From contig JAGHDO010000013.1 of assembly GCA_021159885.1 (NCBI GenBank), positions 1-45,997 of the forward strand: a stretch of 45,997 nt of DNA, read 5' to 3'. This DNA is from Synergistota bacterium. Its GTDB lineage: Bacteria; Synergistota; GBS-1. Below the pieces are notes generated by a model. The model made no database searches. It saw only the letters and a list, made by a program, of their open reading frames with translations, and was not told the DNA's origin. How positions within the stretch are numbered: the first letter of the stretch is position 1; each line of letters starts with the position of its first letter. Shown piece by piece: positions 23,332 through 31,350 of the stretch. A program made the translations under genes and the position numbers.

Positions 23332-23338
23332 AAGATGC

Positions 23339-23956
23339 ATGAGCTTTGATATATTCCTGAGAAATATCCCCATTAGGATTAAAACTGACGAAGTAAGGAG
23401 GTATCTCGGAGAATACAGGGGAATAACGGTTGTCCCAGAGAGAATCAACGCGATAATAAAGAAGCTATCAGCCATAAGCAGAGCGTTCATTAATGCGTCA
23501 GCATCATCGAGAGCATTTAAGATAGCACTTTGGAGTGAAGACGGAGTTGAAACCGAAGCGATGTCTCTCCCAGGTAGGGATATATCCAAGCTTCTTAAGG
23601 AAGCAAGCGAGGTGATATTCTGCGCAACGACCATCGGAAGCAGATTAGAAAAGAAAATAAACGAGCTCCTTGAAGAGAAAAGAACGCTCGAAGCCATGAT
23701 CTTAGATGCTATAGGTTCAACCGCTGCAGATACCGCCATGGACTACCTCAACAATCTACTTAAGGCCGAAGCCACAAGAAGGAGGCTAACGTTAACCAGA
23801 AGATACAGCCCGGGATACGGAGATCTTCCCTTAAGCATTCAAGGAAATCTTCTCCGAGCTTCTGGTGGAGATAAGCTGGGGATAAAAGTTTCTCCCTCCT
23901 ATACGTTGATACCGAAAAAATCCGTTACTGCCGTTATAGGAGTGATGAAGATATGA
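23339..23956 (+). CDS. Methionine synthase activation (reactivation) domain protein
   Basis: A 205-aa stand-alone version of the C-terminal activation domain of cobalamin-dependent MetH, which binds S-adenosylmethionine and supports reductive methylation of inactive cob(II)alamin. Seen are IPIRIKTDEVRRYLG at the N-terminus, FCATTIGSRLEKKINEL, ILDAIGSTAADTAMDYL and the signature RRYSPGYGDLPLSIQ with its R-x-S-P-G-Y core. The ATG at 23339 follows the -10 box and gives the family start; an open frame further upstream overlaps feoA and is not coding. It overlaps metH by 4 bases. T. maritima has the same split. Confidence 0.9.
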   Translation: MSFDIFLRNIPIRIKTDEVRRYLGEYRGITVVPERINAIIKKLSAISRAFINASASSRAFKIALWSEDGVETEAMSLPGRDISKLLKEASEVIFCATTIGSRLEKKINELLEEKRTLEAMILDAIGSTAADTAMDYLNNLLKAEATRRRLTLTRRYSPGYGDLPLSIQGNLLRASGGDKLGIKVSPSYTLIPKKSVTAVIGVMKI

Positions 23957-26367
23957 AACTGAATCTTGACAGGATAATGATACTTGACGGAGCTATAGGA
24001 ACGGAAATCTACAAAAGGGGACTTGATCCAACTGCCATACCCGAGGAGCTTAATTTGACGAACCCTGAAATAGTTAAAGATGTCCATGCCTCTTATGTAG
24101 ACGCAGGCGCCGATATAATAACCACAAATACATTTGGAGGCAACAGAATAAAGCTACAGAGCAAGGGCTTAGAGAAAAAGCTATACGAGATAAACAAGAA
24201 AGGAGCGGAAATAGCCAAGGAAGCATCTCAGGGAAAGGCTTTAGTTGCAGGCTCAATAGGCCCCTTAGGCAGGATGATAGAACCTCTTGGGGAACTATCG
24301 TTCGAGGAAGCGGTGGAAATCTTTAAGGAGCAGGGCAGGGCTCTCTTAGATGGAGGCGCCGATCTCTTTCTTGTCGAGACGGCCATAGACATAATGGAGG
24401 TCAAAGCAGCGATATTGGGATTAAGAGAGATAAGCGAAAAAACACCTATAATATGCTCCTTAACCTTTACTGAAGGTAGTTCAACGGTAACTGGAACATC
24501 CCCATCTACGGGAGCGGTCACACTAAACTCCTGGAAGGTAGACATTCTCGGTGCCAACTGCGGTAATGATCCCTTCGTCTTTCCCGAGATAATAGGGGAA
24601 ATGGCAGAATACACGGAGACCCCTATAATAGCTTATCCAAACGCGGGTCCCCCAGATAGATGGGATGAGGTCCCTCCAGAGAGATTCCTCGAGCTCGCCA
24701 TTGATATATATAAAAGAGGAGCAAATATCCTTGGAGGATGCTGTGGCACGACTCCACTCCATATAAGGTTTCTATCGAGAGAGCTAAAGGGAAGAAAACC
24801 TGCTAAAAGACAGAAAAGGATAGGGATATTTTTCACAAGCAGATCCAAGCTTCTTACCTGCGATGGAAGCAGAACCATAATCATCGGAGAGAGAATCAAT
24901 CCTACCAGTAGAAAAAAGCTCGCCAACGAACTTAAGGAAGGCAAACTCGAAACCCTGAAGAAAGATGCGATAGAGCAGGAGATAGCGGGAGCAGATCTCA
25001 TTGACCTCAATGTAGGAGTAGCGGATGTAAATAGAAGAGAGCTTATGAAAAAAGCTACCATAGAGCTTCTAAAGATATTAAACGCCCCTATATCTTTTGA
25101 TAGCGATGATCCTGAGGTAATAGAAGCCGGCTTAAGATTCTATCCCGGTAAGGCTCTTCTTAACTCAACGACTGCCAAGAAAGAATCCCTCAGAAGAACA
25201 CTGCCAATTGCTAGAAAATATGGAGCTTCAATCATAGGACTTACGATAACGGAAGAAGGAATTCCAGAAACGATTACCGAAAGGCTTAAAGCGGCATACA
25301 GAATAATAGAGGAAGCTTCAAGCTATGGAATTCCCAAGGAAGAGGTAATAATAGACCCACTCACGCTTCCCGCAGGAAGTGCCAATCCGTCTATTACCTT
25401 AGAGGTCATAAGAAGACTATCGCAAGATGGAATAAGAACGGTTCTTGGCATATCTAACATATCTCACGGACTACCCTCAAGAGCGATCATAAATGCTTCC
25501 TTTCTCTCCATGGCCATAAATGCGGGACTCTCCTTCGCTATAATAAACCCCCTAAGAAATGAACTTATGGGAGCCATACTTGCATCCGATTTCCTCATCG
25601 GGAGAGATAAAAGGGGAGAAAGATTTATAAGCTTCTTTTCGCTGACAAAAGAAGAACCGAAGACGAAAGAGCAGGAGCTCACCCTAAAAGATCTCGTGAT
25701 TAGAGGAGAAGCGGAAAGGGCTTCAAGAGAAGCAGAAAGGCTAATAAGAGAAAGAATCCAACCGTTTTCCCTAATAGAGGATCATGTAATACCTGCTTTG
25801 GAAGAGGTAGGAGATAGATACGAAAAGAAGATATTTTTCCTCCCACAGCTTATCGCATCTGCAGAGGCTGCGCAAGCAGTATTCGAGGTAGTCAGAAAAA
25901 ACTCACCAAAGGCTGAGAAGAAAAAAGGCAGAATTTTAATGGCAACGGTAGAAGGAGATCTACATGACCTTGGAAAAAAGATAGTTGGACTCGTCCTTGA
26001 AAGCTTCGGTTATGAGATAATAGATTTGGGAAAGGATGTTCCGGCAGATAGGGTTCTAAAAGAAACCATCAGATTCAAGCCAGACATCGTTGGTTTGAGC
26101 TGTCTTATGACTACCATGCTTGAAAATATGAAGAAAACAGTAAGGCTCCTTAAGGAAAATCTTCCCGAAGTGAGAGTAATGCTTGGTGGAGCGGCAGTTA
26201 ACGCGAACTTCGCGAGAAGATGTGGAGCTGATGCCTTCTCCCGTGACCCATTTCAGGCAGTTGAACTCGCAAAGAGGTGGATAGATAATGAAAAAGGAAA
26301 GAGAATTCACGATTTACAGGGGAACGCCCATGCACGCGGCATTCCCAGACGTGGAAACGGCGCCTAA
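23953..26367 (+). CDS. metH: Cobalamin-dependent methionine synthase MetH lacking the activation domain
   Basis: An 804-aa protein with three of the four MetH modules. Residues 1-290 are the homocysteine methyltransferase barrel with its zinc cysteines in ANCGND and GGCCGTTP. Residues about 305-560 are the pterin (methyltetrahydrofolate) barrel starting IIIGERINPTSRK. Residues about 570-790 are the B12 cap and binding domain with D669-x-H671-x-x-G674 (GDLHDLGKKI), where H671 would be the cobalt ligand. The missing fourth domain is the preceding gene. The last 30 or so residues (after AVELAKRWID) look non-conserved because they are read across the start of the next gene, an overlap of 80 bases. 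Confidence 0.95.
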   Translation: MKLNLDRIMILDGAIGTEIYKRGLDPTAIPEELNLTNPEIVKDVHASYVDAGADIITTNTFGGNRIKLQSKGLEKKLYEINKKGAEIAKEASQGKALVAGSIGPLGRMIEPLGELSFEEAVEIFKEQGRALLDGGADLFLVETAIDIMEVKAAILGLREISEKTPIICSLTFTEGSSTVTGTSPSTGAVTLNSWKVDILGANCGNDPFVFPEIIGEMAEYTETPIIAYPNAGPPDRWDEVPPERFLELAIDIYKRGANILGGCCGTTPLHIRFLSRELKGRKPAKRQKRIGIFFTSRSKLLTCDGSRTIIIGERINPTSRKKLANELKEGKLETLKKDAIEQEIAGADLIDLNVGVADVNRRELMKKATIELLKILNAPISFDSDDPEVIEAGLRFYPGKALLNSTTAKKESLRRTLPIARKYGASIIGLTITEEGIPETITERLKAAYRIIEEASSYGIPKEEVIIDPLTLPAGSANPSITLEVIRRLSQDGIRTVLGISNISHGLPSRAIINASFLSMAINAGLSFAIINPLRNELMGAILASDFLIGRDKRGERFISFFSLTKEEPKTKEQELTLKDLVIRGEAERASREAERLIRERIQPFSLIEDHVIPALEEVGDRYEKKIFFLPQLIASAEAAQAVFEVVRKNSPKAEKKKGRILMATVEGDLHDLGKKIVGLVLESFGYEIIDLGKDVPADRVLKETIRFKPDIVGLSCLMTTMLENMKKTVRLLKENLPEVRVMLGGAAVNANFARRCGADAFSRDPFQAVELAKRWIDNEKGKRIHDLQGNAHARGIPRRGNGA

Positions 26368-27430
26368 TGGAGATATTCTCGTCGTTTTCAGGCTTGGGAG
26401 ATCCCATGTGTATGGTAGAGATGGAAGAATACTTCTATCACGAAGCCGAGATAAGGGAAAAAGCTGGCAAACTAAGGAAATCATCCACACTCCAGAAAGA
26501 TTCGTGCGATACGAGGGAAGCTATGAGCTAGTCTCAGATGACAGAGACCCCTCCTTAGCAACGCTTTCAAATGGAGAAATTCTTCTCAACTGGTTTCACT
26601 GGGGAGATGGGGACAGAGACTCCCCAACAAGCTCAATATATATATCAAAAAGCAGAGATAGCGGAGAAAGCTGGAGCAAGCCCAAAATGATTTTCTTCAA
26701 CGCTGCCACATCAGATGCGGTGCTTGAAATTGAGAGAGGCGTTCTGCTTCTCCCTGCTTACGGATCCTTAGGAGATGAATTCTCATCGAGCTTTCTTCTT
26801 AGAAGCGAGGATTATGGTGAAACCTGGCACGAAAAAGTTATAATAATAGCAAGAGGGAGGGATTTCGGTTTTGACTTCTACGAGCCCGCGATAACGAAGC
26901 TCAGAGAAGGAGAGCTTCTCTGCGTTTTAAGAACGAGTGTGGGATTTTTATACGAGAGTCGCTCCAGAGACGGTGGAAAAACATGGGAAAAACCAAATCC
27001 CCTTCCCTTTTATGGACACTGTCCCGATCTCCTAACGCTAAAGGATGGTAGAGTAATTCTAACTTTCAGGGATATAGAGCTATATGAGAAAGAAAAATGG
27101 TTTTGGGAAAAGCTTCTTTACAATCTTGGCTTAAGGGACATTGCACCGATATCACCGCTTCCGTATACGAGAACCCTCCCGGAAGCGGTAGCCATGGTAG
27201 AAGCCCTCCCTCCAGAATATTCTTTCACTAAGGAAGGCAAAATAATCGTATATGAACCACGGGGTTATAAAACTGAAAGTGGAGATTTATTACTTGGGGA
27301 TGCTGGATATCCAAGTGCGATTGAGATTGATGAAGGTAGAGTAATGATCGTTTTCTATGAAGCTCCTTATGGATATGGAGGAAGATACGCTCCGTGGAGC
27401 GAGATCATGGGAGCTATAATAAAGCTTTAA
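26288..27430 (+). CDS. Asp-box (BNR) sialidase-like beta-propeller protein, no signal peptide
   Basis: A 380-aa six-bladed propeller protein of the sialidase superfamily. Four Asp boxes (S-x-D-x-G-x-[ST]-W) are visible: SRDKGKSW, SRDSGESW, SEDYGETW and SRDGGKTW. The N-terminal TIYRGTPMHAAFPDVETAPNGDILVVFR fits the first blade with a candidate catalytic arginine (split motif), and RDPSLATLSNGEILLNW the second. No signal peptide or anchor is present, so it is probably cytoplasmic. The start is the ATG at 26288 because AAGAGGTGGAT lies eight bases before it; an ATG at 26330 is possible. It overlaps metH by 80 bases. No sialic acid genes are nearby. The enzyme activity is uncertain. Confidence 0.82.
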   Translation: MKKEREFTIYRGTPMHAAFPDVETAPNGDILVVFRLGRSHVYGRDGRILLSRSRDKGKSWQTKEIIHTPERFVRYEGSYELVSDDRDPSLATLSNGEILLNWFHWGDGDRDSPTSSIYISKSRDSGESWSKPKMIFFNAATSDAVLEIERGVLLLPAYGSLGDEFSSSFLLRSEDYGETWHEKVIIIARGRDFGFDFYEPAITKLREGELLCVLRTSVGFLYESRSRDGGKTWEKPNPLPFYGHCPDLLTLKDGRVILTFRDIELYEKEKWFWEKLLYNLGLRDIAPISPLPYTRTLPEAVAMVEALPPEYSFTKEGKIIVYEPRGYKTESGDLLLGDAGYPSAIEIDEGRVMIVFYEAPYGYGGRYAPWSEIMGAIIKL

Positions 27431-27453
27431 AGGTCATCAGGGGGTGGTTCTCA

Positions 27454-28197
27454 ATGAAGCTCGAGGATGTCCTAAAAAGCGAGGAAATCGTTGAAACGCT
27501 CGAAGCTTTTTCAAAAAGCCTTGAGATATCGGTCTGGCTTTCCGATCCCCAGATAGAGGAGGTGAATAAGATCTCCCCCGTCTGGGGTGAAAAACCGGGT
27601 AAGAAGGAGCTCACCAGGGCTGGAATGCTTAAGGCAGAGTGCAAACCTGGTAGAATCGAAATGAGAAGAAAAGCGGTCGCTCAAAGAAAGCCGATAATTG
27701 AGCTTTGTCCCCTTCAGCTTTATGTATTCACCGCCCCAATATTCATCGGCGATGAACTAATAGGTTTCTTCGAAGGGGACGGCGCTAAGGCGAGACCCAT
27801 GGACGAAGAATGGAGAAAGATAGTTCAAGAAAAACAGAAGAAATATGGGTTTGATATTAAGCTTATAGAGGAGTGCGTAGGCGAAAAAACGAGGATAAAA
27901 TCCAAGGAAGAGCTCGCCGGCATGATAGATGTCGTCGTAAGCAGCATCAAGCTCTATCTTGAGCTAATGAAAAAGCAAGAAGAGTTTATAAAACACCTAA
28001 TAGAAATAAGCAGGGATATAACGAAAACCGCCAAAAACATTCAGACACTTGGTATAAACGCCGCGATAGAGTCAGCAAGGTTAGGAGAAAAAGGCGCTGG
28101 TTTTGCGGTAGTAGCATCTGAGATCAAGAAAGTAGGAGATCTCGTTTCACAGCAAGCAAAGAGGTTAAAGGAACATATAGACGAGCTTATGTTATAA
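27454..28197 (+). CDS. Soluble PocR-type sensor fused to a short chemoreceptor signalling tip
   Basis: About 247 aa from ATG 27454 (GGGGGTGG ribosome site). Residues 5-150 resemble the PocR sensory domain: [22 protein letters not shown], then [20 protein letters not shown], and [27 protein letters not shown], with the two cysteines typical of the family. Residues 180-247 are a chemoreceptor hairpin tip ([31 protein letters not shown]), but the returning helix stops soon after it. There is no membrane segment. It could be a small cytoplasmic receptor or an adaptor that pairs with the next protein. The ligand is unknown; PocR domains often bind small organic metabolites. Confidence 0.78.
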   Translation: MKLEDVLKSEEIVETLEAFSKSLEISVWLSDPQIEEVNKISPVWGEKPGKKELTRAGMLKAECKPGRIEMRRKAVAQRKPIIELCPLQLYVFTAPIFIGDELIGFFEGDGAKARPMDEEWRKIVQEKQKKYGFDIKLIEECVGEKTRIKSKEELAGMIDVVVSSIKLYLELMKKQEEFIKHLIEISRDITKTAKNIQTLGINAAIESARLGEKGAGFAVVASEIKKVGDLVSQQAKRLKEHIDELML

Positions 28198-28198
28198 T
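28190..28198 (+). promoter_or_regulatory. Extended -10 promoter upstream of the Rossmann-chemoreceptor gene
   Basis: TGTTATAAT with TATAAT at 28193-28198, across the stop codon of the previous gene. The predicted start is near 28205, followed by a GGGGGGG ribosome site. It would allow separate expression of the gene at 28218. Confidence 0.5.
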
Positions 28199-28217
28199 TT
28201 CATGGGGGGGATGCCTC

Positions 28218-29084
28218 ATGGAAAACGGCGTGGTTTTCGTCGGAGGAGGGCACGGGGCGCTAAGCCTCCTTAAGCACTTCCTCAAGCTTAACCTAAAAAT
28301 CGCGGGGGTCATGGATATAAAGGAAGATGCTCCCGCCATGCTTGAGGCGAGAAAGCATGGAATATTCACAACGACGAGTTTAGATGAGCTTCTTTCCCGT
28401 CCCTTAGATCTCATAATAGAGGTAACCGGCAGAGAAGACGTGGCTGAAGAGATAGAAAGGAAAAAACCTAAGAAAGTTAGTTTGCTTCGCGCGAAGGATG
28501 CCGAATTTATCTACGATATAATAGAGCGTGAGGAGAAAGGAAAAGCCTTACTTTTAGAACAGATATCCCGACTTCAGGAAACCAAAGATAAGATAGAAAA
28601 TACGCTTCCCTCATTGAATGAGCTCTCAGAAACGTTCTTCAAGGGATCAGACCAGATCAAAGGCCTCTCAGGTTCGTTAGCAAGCAGAATAGAATCACTC
28701 GTAAGTGAGGCAGAAAAGCTTAACGAAGTAACTCGATCAATCCAAAACATAGCGAAGCAAACTAAGATGCTCGGGCTGAACGCCTCCATTGAGGCAGCCC
28801 GAGCGGGGGAGCGTGGAAAAGGGTTCGCAGTCGTTGCAAGTGAGGTAAGCAAGCTCGCCGATCAAACATCAGACTCCGTTAAGGAAATAGGCGAAACCCT
28901 TGGCCAGCTTAAAGAAATGATAAACATGCTCCGCTCCCCTATAGAAGACATGACTGACACTATGGAAAAATGGATTGGTTTAACGGATAAGCTACATCAA
29001 ACCGTAGGTAATTTAAATGAAGCTATAAGAGAGCTTCTTGAGATCCAGCAAAAACTCACAAGATTAGCCGAAAAAGGTTGCTAA
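28218..29084 (+). CDS. Soluble chemoreceptor-like protein with N-terminal Rossmann NAD-binding-like domain
   Basis: A 288-aa protein. Residues 1-100 are a Rossmann-like domain: [17 protein letters not shown] (GxGxxG-like), [42 protein letters not shown]. This resembles the NAD-binding part of homoserine dehydrogenase-type proteins and of N-terminal sensors in some sigma-54 activators. Residues 115-288 are chemoreceptor coiled coil with the tip [38 protein letters not shown]. There is no membrane segment. The call is a cytoplasmic receptor reading a nucleotide or redox state; the ligand is inference. It is 20 bases after the PocR receptor gene and precedes tRNA-Pro. Confidence 0.8.
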   Translation: MENGVVFVGGGHGALSLLKHFLKLNLKIAGVMDIKEDAPAMLEARKHGIFTTTSLDELLSRPLDLIIEVTGREDVAEEIERKKPKKVSLLRAKDAEFIYDIIEREEKGKALLLEQISRLQETKDKIENTLPSLNELSETFFKGSDQIKGLSGSLASRIESLVSEAEKLNEVTRSIQNIAKQTKMLGLNASIEAARAGERGKGFAVVASEVSKLADQTSDSVKEIGETLGQLKEMINMLRSPIEDMTDTMEKWIGLTDKLHQTVGNLNEAIRELLEIQQKLTRLAEKGC

Positions 29085-29106
29085 AAGAAAAAGTGCATGA
29101 TAAAAT
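29078..29106 (+). promoter_or_regulatory. Promoter for tRNA-Pro
   Basis: TTGCTA at 29078-29083, 17-base spacer, TAAAAT at 29101-29106 preceded by TGA. The predicted start near 29113 is just before the tRNA at 29117. Confidence 0.6.
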
Positions 29107-29116
29107 AACTTCCAGT

Positions 29117-29194
29117 CGGGGCGTAGCGCAGACTGGTTAGCGCGCCTGCTTCGGGAGCAGGAGGCCACCGGTTCAAATCCGGTCGCCCCGACCA
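29117..29194 (+). tRNA. tRNA-Pro, anticodon CGG, CCA encoded
   Basis: Cloverleaf read by eye: acceptor CGGGGCG (29117-29123) pairs with CGCCCCG (29184-29190), discriminator A and encoded CCA follow. The D arm is GCGC/GCGC. The anticodon stem CCTGC/GCAGG encloses loop TTCGGGA, so the anticodon is CGG (proline, codon CCG). The T arm is ACCGG/CCGGT with loop TTCAAAT. Total 78 bases. It lies six bases from the end of the convergent gene. Confidence 0.97.
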
Positions 29195-29200
29195 TTCTCT

Positions 29201-29962
29201 CTAATAACAGTTTACATAGATTACGTTTCCTTGAACGGAAGCAACGCTTATCGGAAGTCCCGCGCTTCTTAACGCACGCGCTATGCTTCTTAAATCTCCA
29301 GAATAGAGAAACTCTATTATCGCTTGTCCCCCTCCATATGATACTATTCTCACCTTTTTTGCCCTCGGAAAGCCAAGCACCCTCTCATATACGCTATTAA
29401 CGATGCCATAGTCAGAGACTCCTCTTAAGACTATTTTCACTATCCCCCGAAAGGCTCCCGCGTATTCCCCACCTGTTAGATAAGCCCCAGCCTTAGAGGC
29501 AGCCTTAAGAAGAGCCTTTCTTTTTGCCTCGCTTGGTGTATAGCCTATAGCCTTAGCGGAAAATGCTTTGCTTAGTAAAAAGCGGGCATTTCGGGTTCTA
29601 TAAGCCTGTATAGAAAGAGAAGCAGTAGCGGTATAAAGTCCAAACTCGTTCTCGCGAGCTCCGCCAATTATAGCCTTCCCCTTAACCAAGTAGGCTATTC
29701 TATAAAGTCTCCCCAGCTTCATGATAGCTTCCGCCTTACCCTGAAGCGCTAAAATCGCAGCACGACTTCTCCTTATTCTATCAAGCTGAGCCCTATCAAC
29801 GACATTATAGCCGGCATTTATAAGCTTTTCCATAACCTTAGCTTCGGCAAGAGGATTATTAAACATCACTGCAACTCTTCCTCCATGAGGAAGAGTTGCA
29901 AGGGCAACCCCTCCGAAGTAGAGGATCAGAATAAGGGTTAGGGCTAATCTTCTTAGCATCAA
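29201..29962 (-). CDS. Secreted FlgT-like protein lacking the N-terminal domain (envelope operon gene 5)
   Basis: A 253-aa protein with a signal peptide (1-22, ending GGVALA). Its layout parallels residues 125-383 of the FlgT-like protein encoded at 31788-32939. An alpha/beta part (MEKLINAGYNVVDRAQLDRIRRSR, then LYRIAYLVKGKAI) is followed by TASLSIQAYRTRNARFLLSKAF, a helix with SEAKRKALLKAASKAGAYL, and a C-terminal beta-alpha-beta repeat domain (IVKIVLRGVSDYG through SVASVQGNVIYVNCY). It is the final gene of the five-gene operon, its start overlapping the CsgG-like gene by 4 bases. The function is not known; a periplasmic or outer membrane-associated role is inferred. Confidence 0.78.
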   Translation of the reverse strand: MMLRRLALTLILILYFGGVALATLPHGGRVAVMFNNPLAEAKVMEKLINAGYNVVDRAQLDRIRRSRAAILALQGKAEAIMKLGRLYRIAYLVKGKAIIGGARENEFGLYTATASLSIQAYRTRNARFLLSKAFSAKAIGYTPSEAKRKALLKAASKAGAYLTGGEYAGAFRGIVKIVLRGVSDYGIVNSVYERVLGFPRAKKVRIVSYGGGQAIIEFLYSGDLRSIARALRSAGLPISVASVQGNVIYVNCY

Positions 29963-31332
29963 AGGGCACCTGCCTTCGCAAGCTTCTCTCTTATGGGCTT
30001 ATAATTCGGATTTATCTTCAAGCCACGCCTCCACCACTTTATAGCCTCGCTCCTTCTTCCTATCTCGTAATATATCCTGCCTATCCAATAACACGCAACA
30101 TAGTTTCCCTTGTACATCTCATATGCAAGCTTATAGTTCCTTATTGCAAGCGAGTATCTTCTTTTTCTGTAGTTATAATACCCTGCCTTATGCAGTCTTA
30201 TCAGATTATTCTTCAGAGATTCGCCTATAGGATAAAGCTTTATAACCTGAATGGTAGTAGAGGTATTCATTATTGACTCCGTCGGCGTAGAAGGCGGTGG
30301 TGGAGGTGGCGGTGGAGAGGACGTTCCTGCTCCTCCAGATGGAGGAGGTGGTGGAGGTGGCGGAGTGGAAGGCGTTGAGGAAGCACCTGCAAGTATTCTG
30401 GGCCTTATCTTTATCCTGCCTATAGAGGATTTATCGAAAATGGGCTCTACCTTATCCCCCCTGATAACTCCCTTGCCCTTAACTATCCTCGCTATTGAAT
30501 AACGAGGATGGACCTCCTGAACCTGAAGTATGGCTATATAATACTTTTCCACGCCGAGAAGCTCTCCCTTAACGCCGTATATGGGCTCCCCCTCAACATA
30601 GACAGCGAAATAATCCCCAGGCGAAACCCCAGCATTAGATTCACCCGCATCAAGATAGACATACCCTGCCTCTCTCTTTATAACGTGATAGATCATTTTC
30701 CCGCCGCGAGCTCTCAAAGCCCTTATCTTCTTAACTATCTTCTCTATGCATTGACGTGTTGCAGCAGCAAGGAGTCCTTCCGCTTCGCTCTGGCCGTAGA
30801 TCACTCCTCCAAAGGCGAGACCACCGACGCTGTGAGTTGCTCTTCCCGTTTCCTTTGCAACGAGCACTATCTCACCCGTTTCAACATTGATCATCCTGAC
30901 ATCGAGAGTAACAAACGCCTCCGCCTCCCCAAAAGCTATACCTCCGACGTTAGGAACAGGCAGAACCCCTCCTCTCTTTTTCAACGTAAATTGCGTTATG
31001 CTACCAGTTATTATCGCCTCAACGCCGAGAAGCTTTCCCAAACGTGCCGCTGTAGCCTCATCGACCAACCCCGACGCAGCCAACCTGTGTTCCCTCGCTA
31101 TAGCCTCCAAGCGACTTCTTTCCACTATGGAAAACATTTGAGTTTTCCATAGCTCCGTTATAAACATATCAGTAATGGCACGTCTAACCGCTTCAACCTT
31201 TGGCCTCTCAGGTCCACTAACATTGTTCCTAAAGTCTATAACCGCAACTCTCATCCTACCGGCTAAGGCGAGAGCTGAAACCGAGCAGAAAAGCACCCCC
31301 ATGATTACAATCAGCAAGACTACTTTCCTCAT
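29959..31332 (-). CDS. CsgG-like secreted protein with proline-rich linker and TPR (envelope operon gene 4)
   Basis: A 457-aa protein with a signal peptide (1-24). Residues 27-210 are a CsgG-like domain: RVAVIDFRNN, AITDMFITELWKTQMFSIVERSRLEAI, LGKLLGVEAIITGSIT, DVRMINVETGEIV. Residues about 212-305 resemble the FlgT C-terminal beta domain (EAGYVYLDAGESNAGVSPGDYFAVY). Residues 315-355 are a low-complexity linker with two runs of eight prolines. Residues 375-457 form about two TPR helix pairs (YRKRRYSLAIRNYKLAYEMY, WIGRIYYEIGRRSEAIKWWRRG). There is no lipobox cysteine, unlike true CsgG. A channel or scaffold role in the envelope is inference. Confidence 0.82.
   Translation of the reverse strand: MRKVVLLIVIMGVLFCSVSALALAGRMRVAVIDFRNNVSGPERPKVEAVRRAITDMFITELWKTQMFSIVERSRLEAIAREHRLAASGLVDEATAARLGKLLGVEAIITGSITQFTLKKRGGVLPVPNVGGIAFGEAEAFVTLDVRMINVETGEIVLVAKETGRATHSVGGLAFGGVIYGQSEAEGLLAAATRQCIEKIVKKIRALRARGGKMIYHVIKREAGYVYLDAGESNAGVSPGDYFAVYVEGEPIYGVKGELLGVEKYYIAILQVQEVHPRYSIARIVKGKGVIRGDKVEPIFDKSSIGRIKIRPRILAGASSTPSTPPPPPPPPSGGAGTSSPPPPPPPPSTPTESIMNTSTTIQVIKLYPIGESLKNNLIRLHKAGYYNYRKRRYSLAIRNYKLAYEMYKGNYVACYWIGRIYYEIGRRSEAIKWWRRGLKINPNYKPIREKLAKAGAL
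30290..30367 (-). repeat. Low-complexity polyproline-coding tract
   Basis: Two runs of (GGN)-type sequence on the plus strand encode two stretches of eight consecutive prolines each on the minus strand, separated by a Ser/Gly/Ala/Thr segment. Proline runs of this length normally need EF-P for translation. Confidence 0.85.
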
Positions 31333-31350
31333 TGCCCAAATCGACCTCCT

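Noticed and set aside
23290-23338. Cobalamin or SAM riboswitch in front of the methionine synthase operon
   Set aside because: There is no room: the -10 box is seven bases from the ATG, and neither aptamer consensus is present.
23180-23338. N-terminal extension of the methionine synthase activation protein
   Set aside because: It overlaps feoA on the other strand and both promoters, and family members start at about 23339.
30251-30502. Glycine-rich open frame on the plus strand opposite the CsgG-like gene
   Set aside because: It is the mirror of the proline codons on the coding strand and has no ribosome site.
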